Below, piece after piece: positions 25,786 to 33,939 of a DNA stretch of 35,577 nt. Source of the DNA: Mycobacterium sp. NAZ190054. GTDB lineage: Bacteria > Actinomycetota > Actinomycetes > Mycobacteriales > Mycobacteriaceae. The stretch covers positions 1 to 35,577 of the forward strand of contig NZ_LMVQ01000190.1 of the NCBI RefSeq assembly GCF_001545925.1. Reading direction: 5' to 3'. The position numbers and the translations under genes were made by a program. Under the pieces are notes generated by a model. The model made no database searches, was not told where the DNA came from, and saw nothing but the letters and a program-made list of their open reading frames with translations. The number at the start of each line of letters is the position of its first letter. Within the stretch, counting starts at the first letter, position 1.

Positions 25786-27960
25786 TCAATGGGACAACAG
25801 CATCCCGCCCTCGAGCGGGACCCCGAGAAGCGTGTGGAACACCAGGTAGAACGCCGCCGACCCCAGCACGGTCGTCAACAGCGTGGTACGCCAGCTCTCC
25901 GCCGTGACCAGCCGCAGGAAGGCCAGGAGCGTCAACGGAACGGCGATCTCCACGCCGAACATCACGGTAACGGCCAACATCGCGACCACCAGCATCAGGC
26001 TCACCCGCAGACGCCTGGCCATCTCCCGCGGATTCTGTGTCTCCTCCGCGGCCACGGAGACCTGACCGGACTCCTGCCCGGACGGGGCGTGCCGCTGCAG
26101 CACGGCCGCCGATTCGGCGCCGGAACCGTCTGGCGCCGTGGGGGTTCCGTCGGGGGCTTGCGCATCCTTGCGCGTTTCGACGAGCTCGACCGCCTCGTGC
26201 TGCAGGTGGGACACCAGTTCCTCCATGCCACCACCGTCGGCGATGACGCCGCCGGCCTTGTGCCGCAACCCCGGTACGAGAGCGATCAGCAGGTAGGCCC
26301 CCACGAGCGCGACCAGTGCCGCCGCGGTGATCATCGGGAACGTCCGGCCCTGCGGGCTGAATTCGGTCGCCATCACCAGGGCGGCGACGCCGACCAGCCC
26401 GAAACCGGACATCACGACCAGCGCGTAGGGCCGGGTGGCGGACACCACGCCGCGGGAGATCTCGATCGGGTCCCGCTTGCCGGCCCGCCGCATCGAATAC
26501 ACCTCGTAGCAGATGACCCCGATCGTCAACGCGATCAGCACCAAGGTGATCGGCCTGCTGAAGAACCCGTCGACGAACCCGTACGTGGACACCGTCTGGA
26601 GATAGGAACGTTCCACCAGCGGACCGAGGATGAACCCCAGGATCAACGGGATCAGCGGCATCCCGACCGAGCGCATCACATAGGCCACCAGACCGAAGCC
26701 GATCGACACCAGCACGTCGACCACGCTCAAGTTGAGCGCGAAGGCCCCGACGACGGCCAGCAGCAACACCATCGGCGACAGGATGCCGGGCTTGACGCGG
26801 GTGATGTGAAGCAGTTGAGGACCGGCGAGGACTCCCACGAAGGACGAGAAGAAGCTCGCGGCGATGAGCACCAGGATCGCGATCCAGACGATGTCCGGAT
26901 TCTCCCTGATGAGGTTGGGGCCGGGTGTCAGACCGTGAATCACCATGGCGCCCATCACGATCGCCCAGTCGGAGCTCCCCGGTATCCCGAATGCCAGGCT
27001 GGGCAGCGCCGAACCGGCGTCCTTGGCGTCGTTGGAGGCCTCCGGTGCCAGCACCCCCCGCGGATCGCCCTGGCCGAAGCGGGGGTTCTTGACCGTCCGT
27101 GCCGCCTGGAAGTACGCGAGGAATGCCGCCACCGTGCCACCGACCGCAGGCACCAACCCCACTCCGGTACCGATCAGAGAACTACGGGCGAGCAGGAACG
27201 GTTGCTTGACCGTGAAGAGCATGCCTTCGAAGATCTGCTTGTAGCCGAACCTCTCCGCGAGCATGCCCCGCGCGACGGACTGGTTGGTGCGGAGCAGTTC
27301 CAGTGCCTCGGTGATCGCGAACATCCCGACGAGCACGACCACGACCTCGAACCCGTTGAACAACGCGGGCTGATCGAAGGCGTAGCGAACATCACCGCCG
27401 ACCGGCGCGAAACCGACGAACGACACCAGCACGCCGAGCAGACCGGAGATGATGCCCTTGACCATCGATCCGCGCGAGGCCATCGCGATGATGATCAGGC
27501 CGAGCACACCCAGCAGCGTGAACTCGGCGAACGAGAACGACAGCACCAGCGGTCGCACCGCCGGGATCAGGGCGATCAGCGCGATGGTCCCGATCAGGGC
27601 ACCCAGGAAGGACGCCGAGGCCGAGATACCGATCGCGAACCCGCCCCGACCCATCCGCGCCAGCGGATAGCCGTCCAAAGTCGTTGCCGCACTGGGCGAA
27701 GACCCCGGGATGTTGAGCAGGATCGCGCTGACCGAGCCGCAGAACGACTGCCCCGCGAGGGCCGCGACGAACAGCCCTATCGCGGTCGTCGTCTCCATCC
27801 CGTAGGTGAACGGGATCATCAGCGCGATACCGACCGAGCCGCCGAGGCCAGGCAGCAGCCCCGTCAGCATCCCGTTGGCGCAGCCGATCAGGAACGCCGC
27901 CAGGAACTGCCAGGTCGCGATCGCGGCGAGTGCGGTCGGTAGCGCGTCCATGAAGCTCAC
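25786..27960 (-). CDS. Tripartite tricarboxylate transporter, TctA-TctB fusion
   Basis: A 724-residue membrane protein. Residues 1-~495 are TctA, the large translocation subunit of TTT carboxylate transporters, with LLPGLGGSVGIALMIPFTYGM (~35-55), LLNIPGSSPSAATTLDGYP and the repeat LAFGIPGSSDWAIVMGAM; the GIPGSS motifs mark the two-fold repeat. Residues ~510-720 are a TctB-like small subunit of four membrane segments, normally a separate protein, here fused. Between its second and third segments is a hydrophilic insertion of ~85 residues (about 565-650). GTG 27960 has GGAGG upstream. It works with the receptor encoded 34 bases before it. Confidence 0.9.
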   Translation of the reverse strand: MSFMDALPTALAAIATWQFLAAFLIGCANGMLTGLLPGLGGSVGIALMIPFTYGMETTTAIGLFVAALAGQSFCGSVSAILLNIPGSSPSAATTLDGYPLARMGRGGFAIGISASASFLGALIGTIALIALIPAVRPLVLSFSFAEFTLLGVLGLIIIAMASRGSMVKGIISGLLGVLVSFVGFAPVGGDVRYAFDQPALFNGFEVVVVLVGMFAITEALELLRTNQSVARGMLAERFGYKQIFEGMLFTVKQPFLLARSSLIGTGVGLVPAVGGTVAAFLAYFQAARTVKNPRFGQGDPRGVLAPEASNDAKDAGSALPSLAFGIPGSSDWAIVMGAMVIHGLTPGPNLIRENPDIVWIAILVLIAASFFSSFVGVLAGPQLLHITRVKPGILSPMVLLLAVVGAFALNLSVVDVLVSIGFGLVAYVMRSVGMPLIPLILGFILGPLVERSYLQTVSTYGFVDGFFSRPITLVLIALTIGVICYEVYSMRRAGKRDPIEISRGVVSATRPYALVVMSGFGLVGVAALVMATEFSPQGRTFPMITAAALVALVGAYLLIALVPGLRHKAGGVIADGGGMEELVSHLQHEAVELVETRKDAQAPDGTPTAPDGSGAESAAVLQRHAPSGQESGQVSVAAEETQNPREMARRLRVSLMLVVAMLAVTVMFGVEIAVPLTLLAFLRLVTAESWRTTLLTTVLGSAAFYLVFHTLLGVPLEGGMLLSH

Positions 27961-27994
27961 GGGGCGCCTCCCTCACACGGTTGAGAACTCATGC

Positions 27995-29020
27995 TCAGTT
28001 CGACAGCGACGGGACGAGCACCTCCATCTGTTCGATCTGGGCGTTCATCACCTCCGTGGCGGCTTCCCAGTCCCGGGGGATGATCGGTCGTTCGGCTTTG
28101 GCCGCCCAGTCCGCGAACTCCGGGCTGGTCATGCTGGCGTACACCGCATCCCGCAGATAGGTGGCCGTGTTCTCGGGCAGGTTCGGCGGCGCCACGATGA
28201 GGCGCAGCTCGGTCACCGCACCGGCGAGGTCCTCGAATCCCTTGGACTCCGCGCTGGGAACGTCGGCCAGCCACGTCAGCGATTCGGGACGTTGGTCCTC
28301 GGTACCCAGGAACAGCAACGGCCGGATGTCCCCGGACTCGACGAAGCCGGTCAGGTCGGTCGACCCGTACGTGATGAAATCGGCGTCGCCCCTGAGCAAT
28401 CCGGTCACCACCTCGGAGGACCCCTCCGCGCCGTAGGTGACGTTGGCGTCCAGTCCGAGGGCCTCGATGGTGGCGAGACCCGCCAGCGCGGAGGAGGACC
28501 CCTCTTCGACGGTCAGTGACCGCAGACCCTGTTTGGCCTGGAGGTCTTCGATGGTCTGGTACGGGGAGTCCGCGGCGACGTAGACGACGTAGGCGTTCTC
28601 GTCGACGCTGCCGAGCACGGTGAACTCGGCGGTCTTCCACTTGGCCAGGTCGGGATCCTGGATCTGTTGGGCGATCGCGGCGGGCATCGGCAGGATTCCG
28701 ACGGTGTATCCGTCGGGCTTGGCGGTGAACATCGCCGTGATCCCCTGCGGCAACGGCGGCATGTTGCGGATGACGACGTTGACCCCGTCGGGCAGCTGGG
28801 TCGTCTGCATCGCCTCGGCGACGCCGCGCGCGTAGACGTCGAAACCACCGCCGGCGCTGTACGGCACGATCCAGCTGATGTCCTTGTCCGGGGTCCATTC
28901 ACCCGAACCGCCCGTCGCCCCGTCAGAGCCGCTGTCCGACCCGCATGACGTGAGCGCCAGCGTCGCGGTCATCGCCGCCGCGAGGACGCCCTTGGTCCGC
29001 TGTGACACCGTGATCTTCAT
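27995..29020 (-). CDS. Tripartite tricarboxylate transporter receptor (TctC family lipoprotein)
   Basis: A 341-residue periplasmic-type binding protein. The signal sequence ends in a lipobox LTSC (about residue 25), so it is membrane anchored on the outside. The body has WIVPYSAGGGFDVYAR, the TctC ligand-binding motif, and NVVIRNMPPLPQGITAM. The family binds carboxylates such as citrate, dicarboxylates, nicotinate-like or aromatic acids. I chose ATG 29020, with AGGAAG about 9 bases before it; GTG 29029 lies too near that site. It is followed by the fused TctA-TctB gene. Confidence 0.9.
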   Translation of the reverse strand: MKITVSQRTKGVLAAAMTATLALTSCGSDSGSDGATGGSGEWTPDKDISWIVPYSAGGGFDVYARGVAEAMQTTQLPDGVNVVIRNMPPLPQGITAMFTAKPDGYTVGILPMPAAIAQQIQDPDLAKWKTAEFTVLGSVDENAYVVYVAADSPYQTIEDLQAKQGLRSLTVEEGSSSALAGLATIEALGLDANVTYGAEGSSEVVTGLLRGDADFITYGSTDLTGFVESGDIRPLLFLGTEDQRPESLTWLADVPSAESKGFEDLAGAVTELRLIVAPPNLPENTATYLRDAVYASMTSPEFADWAAKAERPIIPRDWEAATEVMNAQIEQMEVLVPSLSN

Positions 29021-29047
29021 CCCGGCCACTTCCTTTCTTTGGCTTTT

Positions 29048-29075
29048 ACGGCCTTCACGGCCTTTTAACGGCCTT
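29048..29075 (-). repeat. Three ACGGCCTT octamers upstream of the TctC gene
   Basis: ACGGCCTT occurs at 29048-29055, 29057-29064 and 29068-29075, in the 85-base gap between LLM 1 and the TctC gene. Spacing is 9 and 11 bases. It may be a weak regulator array or a slippage product. No core-island motif lies in this gap. Confidence 0.5.
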
Positions 29076-29105
29076 TACGTTGTCGTCACGAGTGCCGAGC
29101 GGCCC

Positions 29106-30128
29106 TCAGCGGTAGATCGGGATGATCTCTTCGGCCCACAGCTCCATCTGCCGGGTCAGTTCGTCCATCGTGGGGTAGATGAACTTGAGCTCGAAATGGG
29201 TGACCCCCGCGTCGACGAATTCGCCTACGCGCCTGCGGACGTCCTCGACGGAGCCGAAGATATGACGGTCGAGCGCGAACTGGATCTGGTCGACGTCGCG
29301 TTCGTAGGTGTGTGAGCTCGTCTTCACCGTGGGCAGCGCCCTGGCCATCGCGGCGTCGTGATCCCGGTCGATGACGGTCAGCTTCTCCACGGCGATGGTG
29401 ATGGCCTCGGGATCGCGGCCGTTCTCAGCCGCGGTGTCCCGCACGATCTGAGCGCCCCGCGCCATCTCCTCGGGCGAAAGCCATCCGGGCACCCACCCGT
29501 CACCCAGGCGGCCGGTGCGCTTGGCGGCAGCGTCTGTCCACCCCCCGACCCAGACGGCGGGCCCGGGCTTCTGAAGCGGCTTCGGGAAGATCTCGGCATC
29601 CTTGAACTCGATGTGCCTGCCGGAGTACGAGGCCAGCGGTTCGGTCCAGATGGCCCGCATCGCCTCGACGAACTCATCGGTCATGCGTGCCCGCGCCGAG
29701 AACGGCACCCCGAACACGTCGAACTCACAGGATTCCTTCGACGCCTTGGATCCGAGCCCGACGCCGGCGATGAGCCGGCCGCCGGTCAGGTGGTCGAGGG
29801 TGGCCAGTTGCTTGGCCGCGTAGATCGGGTTGCGGGTCGGCATGACCAGACAGGCGACACCGATCTGGACCCGGGACGTCTTGCCCGCGAGATAGCCGAT
29901 GGTGGTCAGCGCCTCGTAGAAATCGGCGGACTGGTCGTCCCCCAGTGCCTCGTGCGCCCCCGACGAGATGTGATGGCGGTGCATCTCGCTGCTCCACACC
30001 ACATGGTCGTGCAGGAAGATCGAGTCGAAGCCCATCTGCTCGGCTTCCTCGGCGGCGCGGGTGATGTTCGCGACCGAGGCCAGTGGCCCCGAGTTCGGCA
30101 CCCTTACCCCAAATGAGATCTTCGACAT
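29106..30128 (-). CDS. LLM-class flavin (F420/FMN) oxidoreductase 1
   Basis: A 340-residue luciferase-like oxidoreductase, only distantly like LLM 2 in this window. It begins ISFGVRVPNSGPL and has MGFDSIFLHDHVVW (~32-45), TSRVQIGVACLVMPTRNP and GGRLIAGVGLGSKASKESCEFDVFG, a pattern I associate with mycobacterial F420-dependent enzymes; FMN-dependent monooxygenation is the alternative. ATG 30128 follows AAGGAG. It leads a unit with the TTT transporter and an MFS, and is preceded by site D and by a palindrome resembling a GlnR box, so it may respond both to substrate and to nitrogen status. Confidence 0.9.
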   Translation of the reverse strand: MSKISFGVRVPNSGPLASVANITRAAEEAEQMGFDSIFLHDHVVWSSEMHRHHISSGAHEALGDDQSADFYEALTTIGYLAGKTSRVQIGVACLVMPTRNPIYAAKQLATLDHLTGGRLIAGVGLGSKASKESCEFDVFGVPFSARARMTDEFVEAMRAIWTEPLASYSGRHIEFKDAEIFPKPLQKPGPAVWVGGWTDAAAKRTGRLGDGWVPGWLSPEEMARGAQIVRDTAAENGRDPEAITIAVEKLTVIDRDHDAAMARALPTVKTSSHTYERDVDQIQFALDRHIFGSVEDVRRRVGEFVDAGVTHFELKFIYPTMDELTRQMELWAEEIIPIYR

Positions 30129-30164
30129 CGATTCTCCTTGCGCTCTCCGTATTGCCCGAAGAAT

Positions 30165-30180
30165 CGTATCCAATATCCAA
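30165..30180 (-). promoter_or_regulatory. Operator-like site D
   Basis: On the minus strand TTGGATATTGGATACG fits the island motif TTGNAT-N4-NAT. TACGAT, overlapping its end, is a possible -10 for the LLM 1 unit. It lies 37 bases upstream of the ATG. Confidence 0.5.
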
Positions 30181-30197
30181 CTTCTGCGGGGCGGAGT

Positions 30198-30217
30198 TTG
30201 TAACTCCTGGGTTACAA
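30198..30217. promoter_or_regulatory. Palindrome resembling a GlnR box
   Basis: TTGTAAC (30198-30204), six bases, GTTACAA (30211-30217): a perfect 7-bp inverted repeat. GTAAC-n6-GTTAC within it also fits the actinobacterial GlnR half-box spacing seen upstream of glnA1. It lies between the GntR gene end and LLM 1. Confidence 0.5.
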
Positions 30218-30263
30218 GAATTCCGACGACGCCCTAGGCGGGGTACCGACCGCAACGCCGATC

Positions 30264-30295
30264 GCCTCCGACGCGGATTCCGTTGCGTCGGAGGC
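30264..30295 (-). terminator. Hairpin after the GntR regulator gene
   Basis: A perfect 11-bp stem, GCCTCCGACGC (30264-30274) pairing with 30285-30295, with a 10-base loop, beginning 17 bases after the GntR stop. There is no T-run, so termination is likely but not certain. Confidence 0.6.
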
Positions 30296-30311
30296 AATTC
30301 GAAACGGCACG

Positions 30312-31019
30312 CTACGCCGGGGCTTTTTCTTCTTTCGCCACGATGTCCTGCAGGCGCTGCGAGACCTTGCGGAGATGGATGACCAGCCATGCGACGGCCG
30401 ACTCCACGTCACGGGTGCGCAGTTGGGTGATCAGTTCCTCGTGGCTGTGCTGTTCGTCGACACGCTGCAGCAACAGGTACCGACCGACAGAACCCCGCAG
30501 CATGTTCACCTGGGCCAGCGCCCGCGGCCGGTCCGCTCTGCGGTAGAGGGTCTCGTAGAGCTGGTAGCGGAGTTCCAGCCGCTTGCTGAGCTCGGCTGTC
30601 GCTTCCAGCTCGTGGGCGATCGACTCGAGCTGGTCGATCAGCTCGTCGTCGATCGCGGCCATGGCCAGCTTGAGCAGATAGGACTCCAGCAGGATCCGCA
30701 GCTCGTAGATCTCGTTGATCTCGTCCGGACGCAGCACCGACACCGACGCACCACGATGGTGATTGATCCGGACCAGGCCCTCGTTCTCCAGCTGTCGCAG
30801 ACTCGCCCGGACCGGCATCCGGCTGACGCCGAGTGATTCGGCGATGGTGTCGAGGTTGAGCCGTTGCCCCGGCGGGAAGATGCCCTGGACGATCGCTTCA
30901 CGAATGAACGCCTGCGTCATGTCCTCGACGGACTGGAACGTCCCCCGAACCGATTCCGCGATCCGGCTGAGGTTCTGCGCGTCCGTATCGGACAACGCCT
31001 TGTCGGCGGTGCGCGCCAT
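30312..31019 (-). CDS. GntR-family transcription regulator, FCD (FadR) subfamily
   Basis: A 235-residue regulator. Residues ~35-98 form the winged helix (AFIREAIVQGIFPPGQRLNL, IAESLGVSRMPVRASLRQLENEGLV), and ~103-225 the all-helical FCD ligand domain. The usual first FCD metal motif, Asp then Phe-His, reads RYQLYETLY here (151-159), so the first ligands are missing, while later histidines (H193, H215) remain. Starts at 31022 and 31019 are adjacent ATGs; I prefer 31019 because GGAGG lies 4 bases before it. Site E overlaps its probable -10 (TAATAT on the minus strand), suggesting autoregulation. It lies between the hydroxylase genes and the LLM 1 unit, and is the only regulator gene in the island. 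Confidence 0.9.
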   Translation of the reverse strand: MARTADKALSDTDAQNLSRIAESVRGTFQSVEDMTQAFIREAIVQGIFPPGQRLNLDTIAESLGVSRMPVRASLRQLENEGLVRINHHRGASVSVLRPDEINEIYELRILLESYLLKLAMAAIDDELIDQLESIAHELEATAELSKRLELRYQLYETLYRRADRPRALAQVNMLRGSVGRYLLLQRVDEQHSHEELITQLRTRDVESAVAWLVIHLRKVSQRLQDIVAKEEKAPA

Positions 31020-31061
31020 CATCCCTCCATCGCTGAACCGCTGGGCACTGGTTGCCCAATA

Positions 31062-31077
31062 TTGCATATTAGATCAA
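31062..31077. promoter_or_regulatory. Operator-like site E
   Basis: TTGCATATTAGATCAA on the plus strand, or TTGATCTAATATGCAA on the minus: an imperfect dyad with TTG and CAA ends. TAATAT on the minus strand is a consensus-like -10 for the GntR gene, 43 bases downstream. It begins between the end of the molybdopterin-subunit gene and the regulator. Confidence 0.5.
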
Positions 31078-31093
31078 CGCCGCGGAAATCCAT

Positions 31094-33412
31094 TCAGTCG
31101 GACTCCGGCAGGTCGTTGAGCAGGCGCCACACCCGTTCCGGGGTGAGCGGCAGCCGCGACGGCCACCGACCGGTCGCCTGTGCGACGGCTGACGCCACCG
31201 CGCCGCCGATCGGGTTCAGCTGGCCCTCGCCGGCTCCCTTGGCTCCGTAGGGTCCTACCCCGTCGCGGCGTTCGGCGATCATCAGATCGATCCGGCGCGC
31301 CACGTCGCCTGCGCGGGGCACCCGGTAGTCGACCACGTTCGCGTTCGCCAGCTGAGGGCCGTCGTAGACGAGTTCCTCGAACAACGCCGCGCCCAGACCC
31401 TGGGTCGCCGCACCGAGATCCTGCCCCTCGACCGCTTGCGGATTGATCGCGAAGCCCACGTCCGCGCAGGTGACGAGTTGGTCGACGGTGACATGCCCGG
31501 TCTCGCGGTCGATGTCGACGGCCACTCCGACCGTTCCGGTCTCCCAGAACGGCGGCATCTGTTTGGTCACGCCTTCCCGCCGTACCAGACCGACGCCGGT
31601 CACCTCGCCGGCGGACGCGCCGAACCACTTGCGCACCACGGTCCCGAGATCGGCGGCCTTGTCCCCCGGACCACTCACCCCGCCGGGCACGTCAATGACC
31701 TCACCGGGGGCGCAATCCCACAGCTCCGCGGCCATTTCGCGCAGCTTCTGCCGGGCATCGACACAGGCCCGCTGGACAGAGAGCCCGGCCAGCGTGGTGG
31801 TCCGGCTCGCGCCGGTCGTGCGCTCGTACGCCGAGCCCGCAGTGTCGGACTGCACCACCGACACCCGGCCTACGTCGATCCCGAACTCCTCGGCGGCGAT
31901 CTGAGCGAGCAGCGACCGGCTACCCTGACCCATCTCGGTGGAACCGGACAACACGATGACCGAACCGTCGGTCTCCACCCGCACCTGCGCCGTCGAGACC
32001 GGATAGGCGCCGGCATCCGACGCCGAGACACCGAAACCGATTCCGTAGCAGGCGGTGTCACGCCGGCCGGCTTCGAGCGAGTCGACGACCATCTCCAGGT
32101 CGGCGACCAGGTCGGCGTCGAGGCCGCGGTTGCCCGGCAGGATCTCCTCACCGGAGCGGACCAGATTGCGCCGGCGGATCTCGGCGCGGGACAGCCCCAG
32201 CAGGTCGGCGGCGCGGTCCAGATTCGTCTCTCCCGCGAGATTGCCCTGGGGTGCCCCGAACCCTCGGTAGGACGACGCCGGAGTGGTGTTGGTGTACACC
32301 GAGCGACCGCGCACCCGCAGGTTGGGAACCCGGTACGGCCCGAAACACCGGTTGACCGATTTGGCCAGCACCAGCGGGCTGTTGTCGGCGTACGCGCCGG
32401 AATCCATGGTGATGTCGAACTCGCGGGCCAGGATCCGCCCCTCGGCGTCGAAGGCGGACCTCACCGACACCCGCGCGTCGTCGACCCGCGTGGTGTAGAT
32501 GGCCTCATCGACCGACAGCGTCAGCTTGACGGGCCGGCCCACCAGCCACGACGCCACCGCGGCAAGCGGTTCCACCTTCGTGTAGGACTTGGAACCGTAT
32601 CCGCCGCCCAGATAGGGCGCGCTGACGCGGACCTTCGCCAACGGCAGGCCGAAGATCCGGGCCAGATCGTCACGGACCATGAACGGATGCTGGGCGGTGG
32701 TGACCACCGTCAGTCCGTCCTCGCCGTAGGAGGCGACCGCGTTGTAGGGCTCCATCGCATAGGCGTAGAGCATCGGATAGCGGGTCTCGCCCTCGACGAT
32801 CAGGTGCGCCTCGGCGAACGCCGCGTCGACGTCACCCCACCCGAGGTTGACCTCGTGGGCCACGTTGGTCAGATCTGGTTGACCTTCGCCGCTCTCGGAT
32901 TCGGTGAGCTCTTTGAACGACGCATCCGCGGTGGCCGCATAGGTGGTTTCGTGGACCAACGACGCGCCGGGGGCCAGGGCCTCGGCGGTCGACATCACCG
33001 TGGGCAGTTCGTCGTAGCTGACCTCGACCAGGTCGGCGGCGTCGTGGGCGGCCGCGCGCGTCTCGGCGAGCACGATCGCCAGCGGCTCCCCGAAATAGCG
33101 GACCTTGCCGGTGGCGAGGATGAAGTGGTCGGAGATGATGTGGCCGAACCGTGGGAACAGCTTGTCCAGGTCACTCGCGGTCACCACCGCCACGACCTCG
33201 GGAAGGGCCAGCGCCTTGTCGACGGCGATGTCGAGGATCTCGGCATGGGCACGGTCGGCGCGGACCACTTTCGCGTGCAGCATCCCCGGCATGGTGACGT
33301 CGACCGTGTACTGCGCCGTGCCGAGCACCTTCTCGACCAGATCGCGGCGACGCACCGACCGCCCGACGATCCGGTGCTCGTCGGCGTGCGCCGACCTGAG
33401 TTCGGCGCTCAC
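31094..33412 (-). CDS. Molybdenum hydroxylase large subunit (xanthine dehydrogenase family)
   Basis: The 772-residue catalytic subunit binding molybdopterin cytosine dinucleotide or related cofactor. Motifs: GGGYGSK (269-275), the loop SYRGFGAPQ (381-389), STEMGQGSRS (491-500) and GAKGAGEGQ with the catalytic Glu729. The SYRGFG loop is xanthine-dehydrogenase-like; the cysteine loop of true CO dehydrogenase (AYRCSFR) is absent, so hydroxylation of a C-H next to nitrogen in a heterocycle, or an aldehyde, is more likely than CO oxidation. GTG 33412 overlaps the stop of the 2Fe-2S gene (GTGA). With the two genes before it, it forms a complete three-subunit enzyme. No MocA/MobA-like cofactor maturation gene is seen nearby. 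Confidence 0.93.
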   Translation of the reverse strand: MSAELRSAHADEHRIVGRSVRRRDLVEKVLGTAQYTVDVTMPGMLHAKVVRADRAHAEILDIAVDKALALPEVVAVVTASDLDKLFPRFGHIISDHFILATGKVRYFGEPLAIVLAETRAAAHDAADLVEVSYDELPTVMSTAEALAPGASLVHETTYAATADASFKELTESESGEGQPDLTNVAHEVNLGWGDVDAAFAEAHLIVEGETRYPMLYAYAMEPYNAVASYGEDGLTVVTTAQHPFMVRDDLARIFGLPLAKVRVSAPYLGGGYGSKSYTKVEPLAAVASWLVGRPVKLTLSVDEAIYTTRVDDARVSVRSAFDAEGRILAREFDITMDSGAYADNSPLVLAKSVNRCFGPYRVPNLRVRGRSVYTNTTPASSYRGFGAPQGNLAGETNLDRAADLLGLSRAEIRRRNLVRSGEEILPGNRGLDADLVADLEMVVDSLEAGRRDTACYGIGFGVSASDAGAYPVSTAQVRVETDGSVIVLSGSTEMGQGSRSLLAQIAAEEFGIDVGRVSVVQSDTAGSAYERTTGASRTTTLAGLSVQRACVDARQKLREMAAELWDCAPGEVIDVPGGVSGPGDKAADLGTVVRKWFGASAGEVTGVGLVRREGVTKQMPPFWETGTVGVAVDIDRETGHVTVDQLVTCADVGFAINPQAVEGQDLGAATQGLGAALFEELVYDGPQLANANVVDYRVPRAGDVARRIDLMIAERRDGVGPYGAKGAGEGQLNPIGGAVASAVAQATGRWPSRLPLTPERVWRLLNDLPESD

Positions 33413-33939
33413 AACCGGTTCTCCCCCGACTCGCCGCGCCGGGCCATGCAGGGCGGCAGCGTCGCCGCCACGCCGGCGACCGCGTCGATGATCGGCTGAT
33501 AGCCGGTGCATCGGCAGATGTTGCCCTCGAGATGTTCGACGATGTCGTGGCGCTCCAGCGGGCGATCCGCCGATTCCAGCAGCGCCGTGGACATCATCAG
33601 GAAACCCGGTGTGCAGAATCCGCACTGAAGCGCGTGGTGGTCGATGAAGGCCTCCTGCAACGCATTCGGTGCGCCGTCTTCGGCCAGTCCCTCGACGGTG
33701 CGGACCCTCGCGCCGTCGGCGTCGACCGCCAGGAATGTGCAGGCGCTGACCGGCCGGTCGTCGACGAGCACGGTGCACACACCGCAGACCTGCAGTTCGC
33801 AGCTGACCTTGGTGCCGGTCAGACCCAGGTCCTCCCGCAGGAAGTCGACCAGCAGGGTCCGCGGCGAGATCGTGCGTTCGACCGTGGTGCCGTTGACGAC
33901 CACGGCGATGTCGACAGCCGCCAGTTCTTCGGTGCTCAC
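33409..33939 (-). CDS. Molybdenum hydroxylase small subunit, two 2Fe-2S clusters
   Basis: A 176-residue electron-transfer subunit. The plant-ferredoxin-type cluster is held by C47, C52, C55 and C67 (CELQVCGVC...C), and the second, helical cluster by C106, C109, C142 and C144 (CGFC and CRC). All eight ligands are present. It passes electrons from the Mo centre to the FAD subunit. Start and stop both overlap neighbours by GTGA, so the subunits are coupled in translation. Confidence 0.96.
   Translation of the reverse strand: MSTEELAAVDIAVVVNGTTVERTISPRTLLVDFLREDLGLTGTKVSCELQVCGVCTVLVDDRPVSACTFLAVDADGARVRTVEGLAEDGAPNALQEAFIDHHALQCGFCTPGFLMMSTALLESADRPLERHDIVEHLEGNICRCTGYQPIIDAVAGVAATLPPCMARRGESGENRL

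Noticed and set aside
25753-27942. 729-codon plus-strand frame opposite the TctA-TctB gene
   Set aside because: Shadow of a certain membrane-protein gene; composition is Arg/His/Gln-rich without any domain pattern.
31094-33412. CO dehydrogenase (CoxL) as the identity of the large subunit
   Set aside because: The cysteine-containing active-site loop of CoxL is missing and SYRGFG is of the xanthine dehydrogenase type, despite the nearby CoxG-like gene.
31436-33499. 687-codon plus-strand frame opposite the molybdenum subunit
   Set aside because: Shadow; the minus-strand protein has every family motif.
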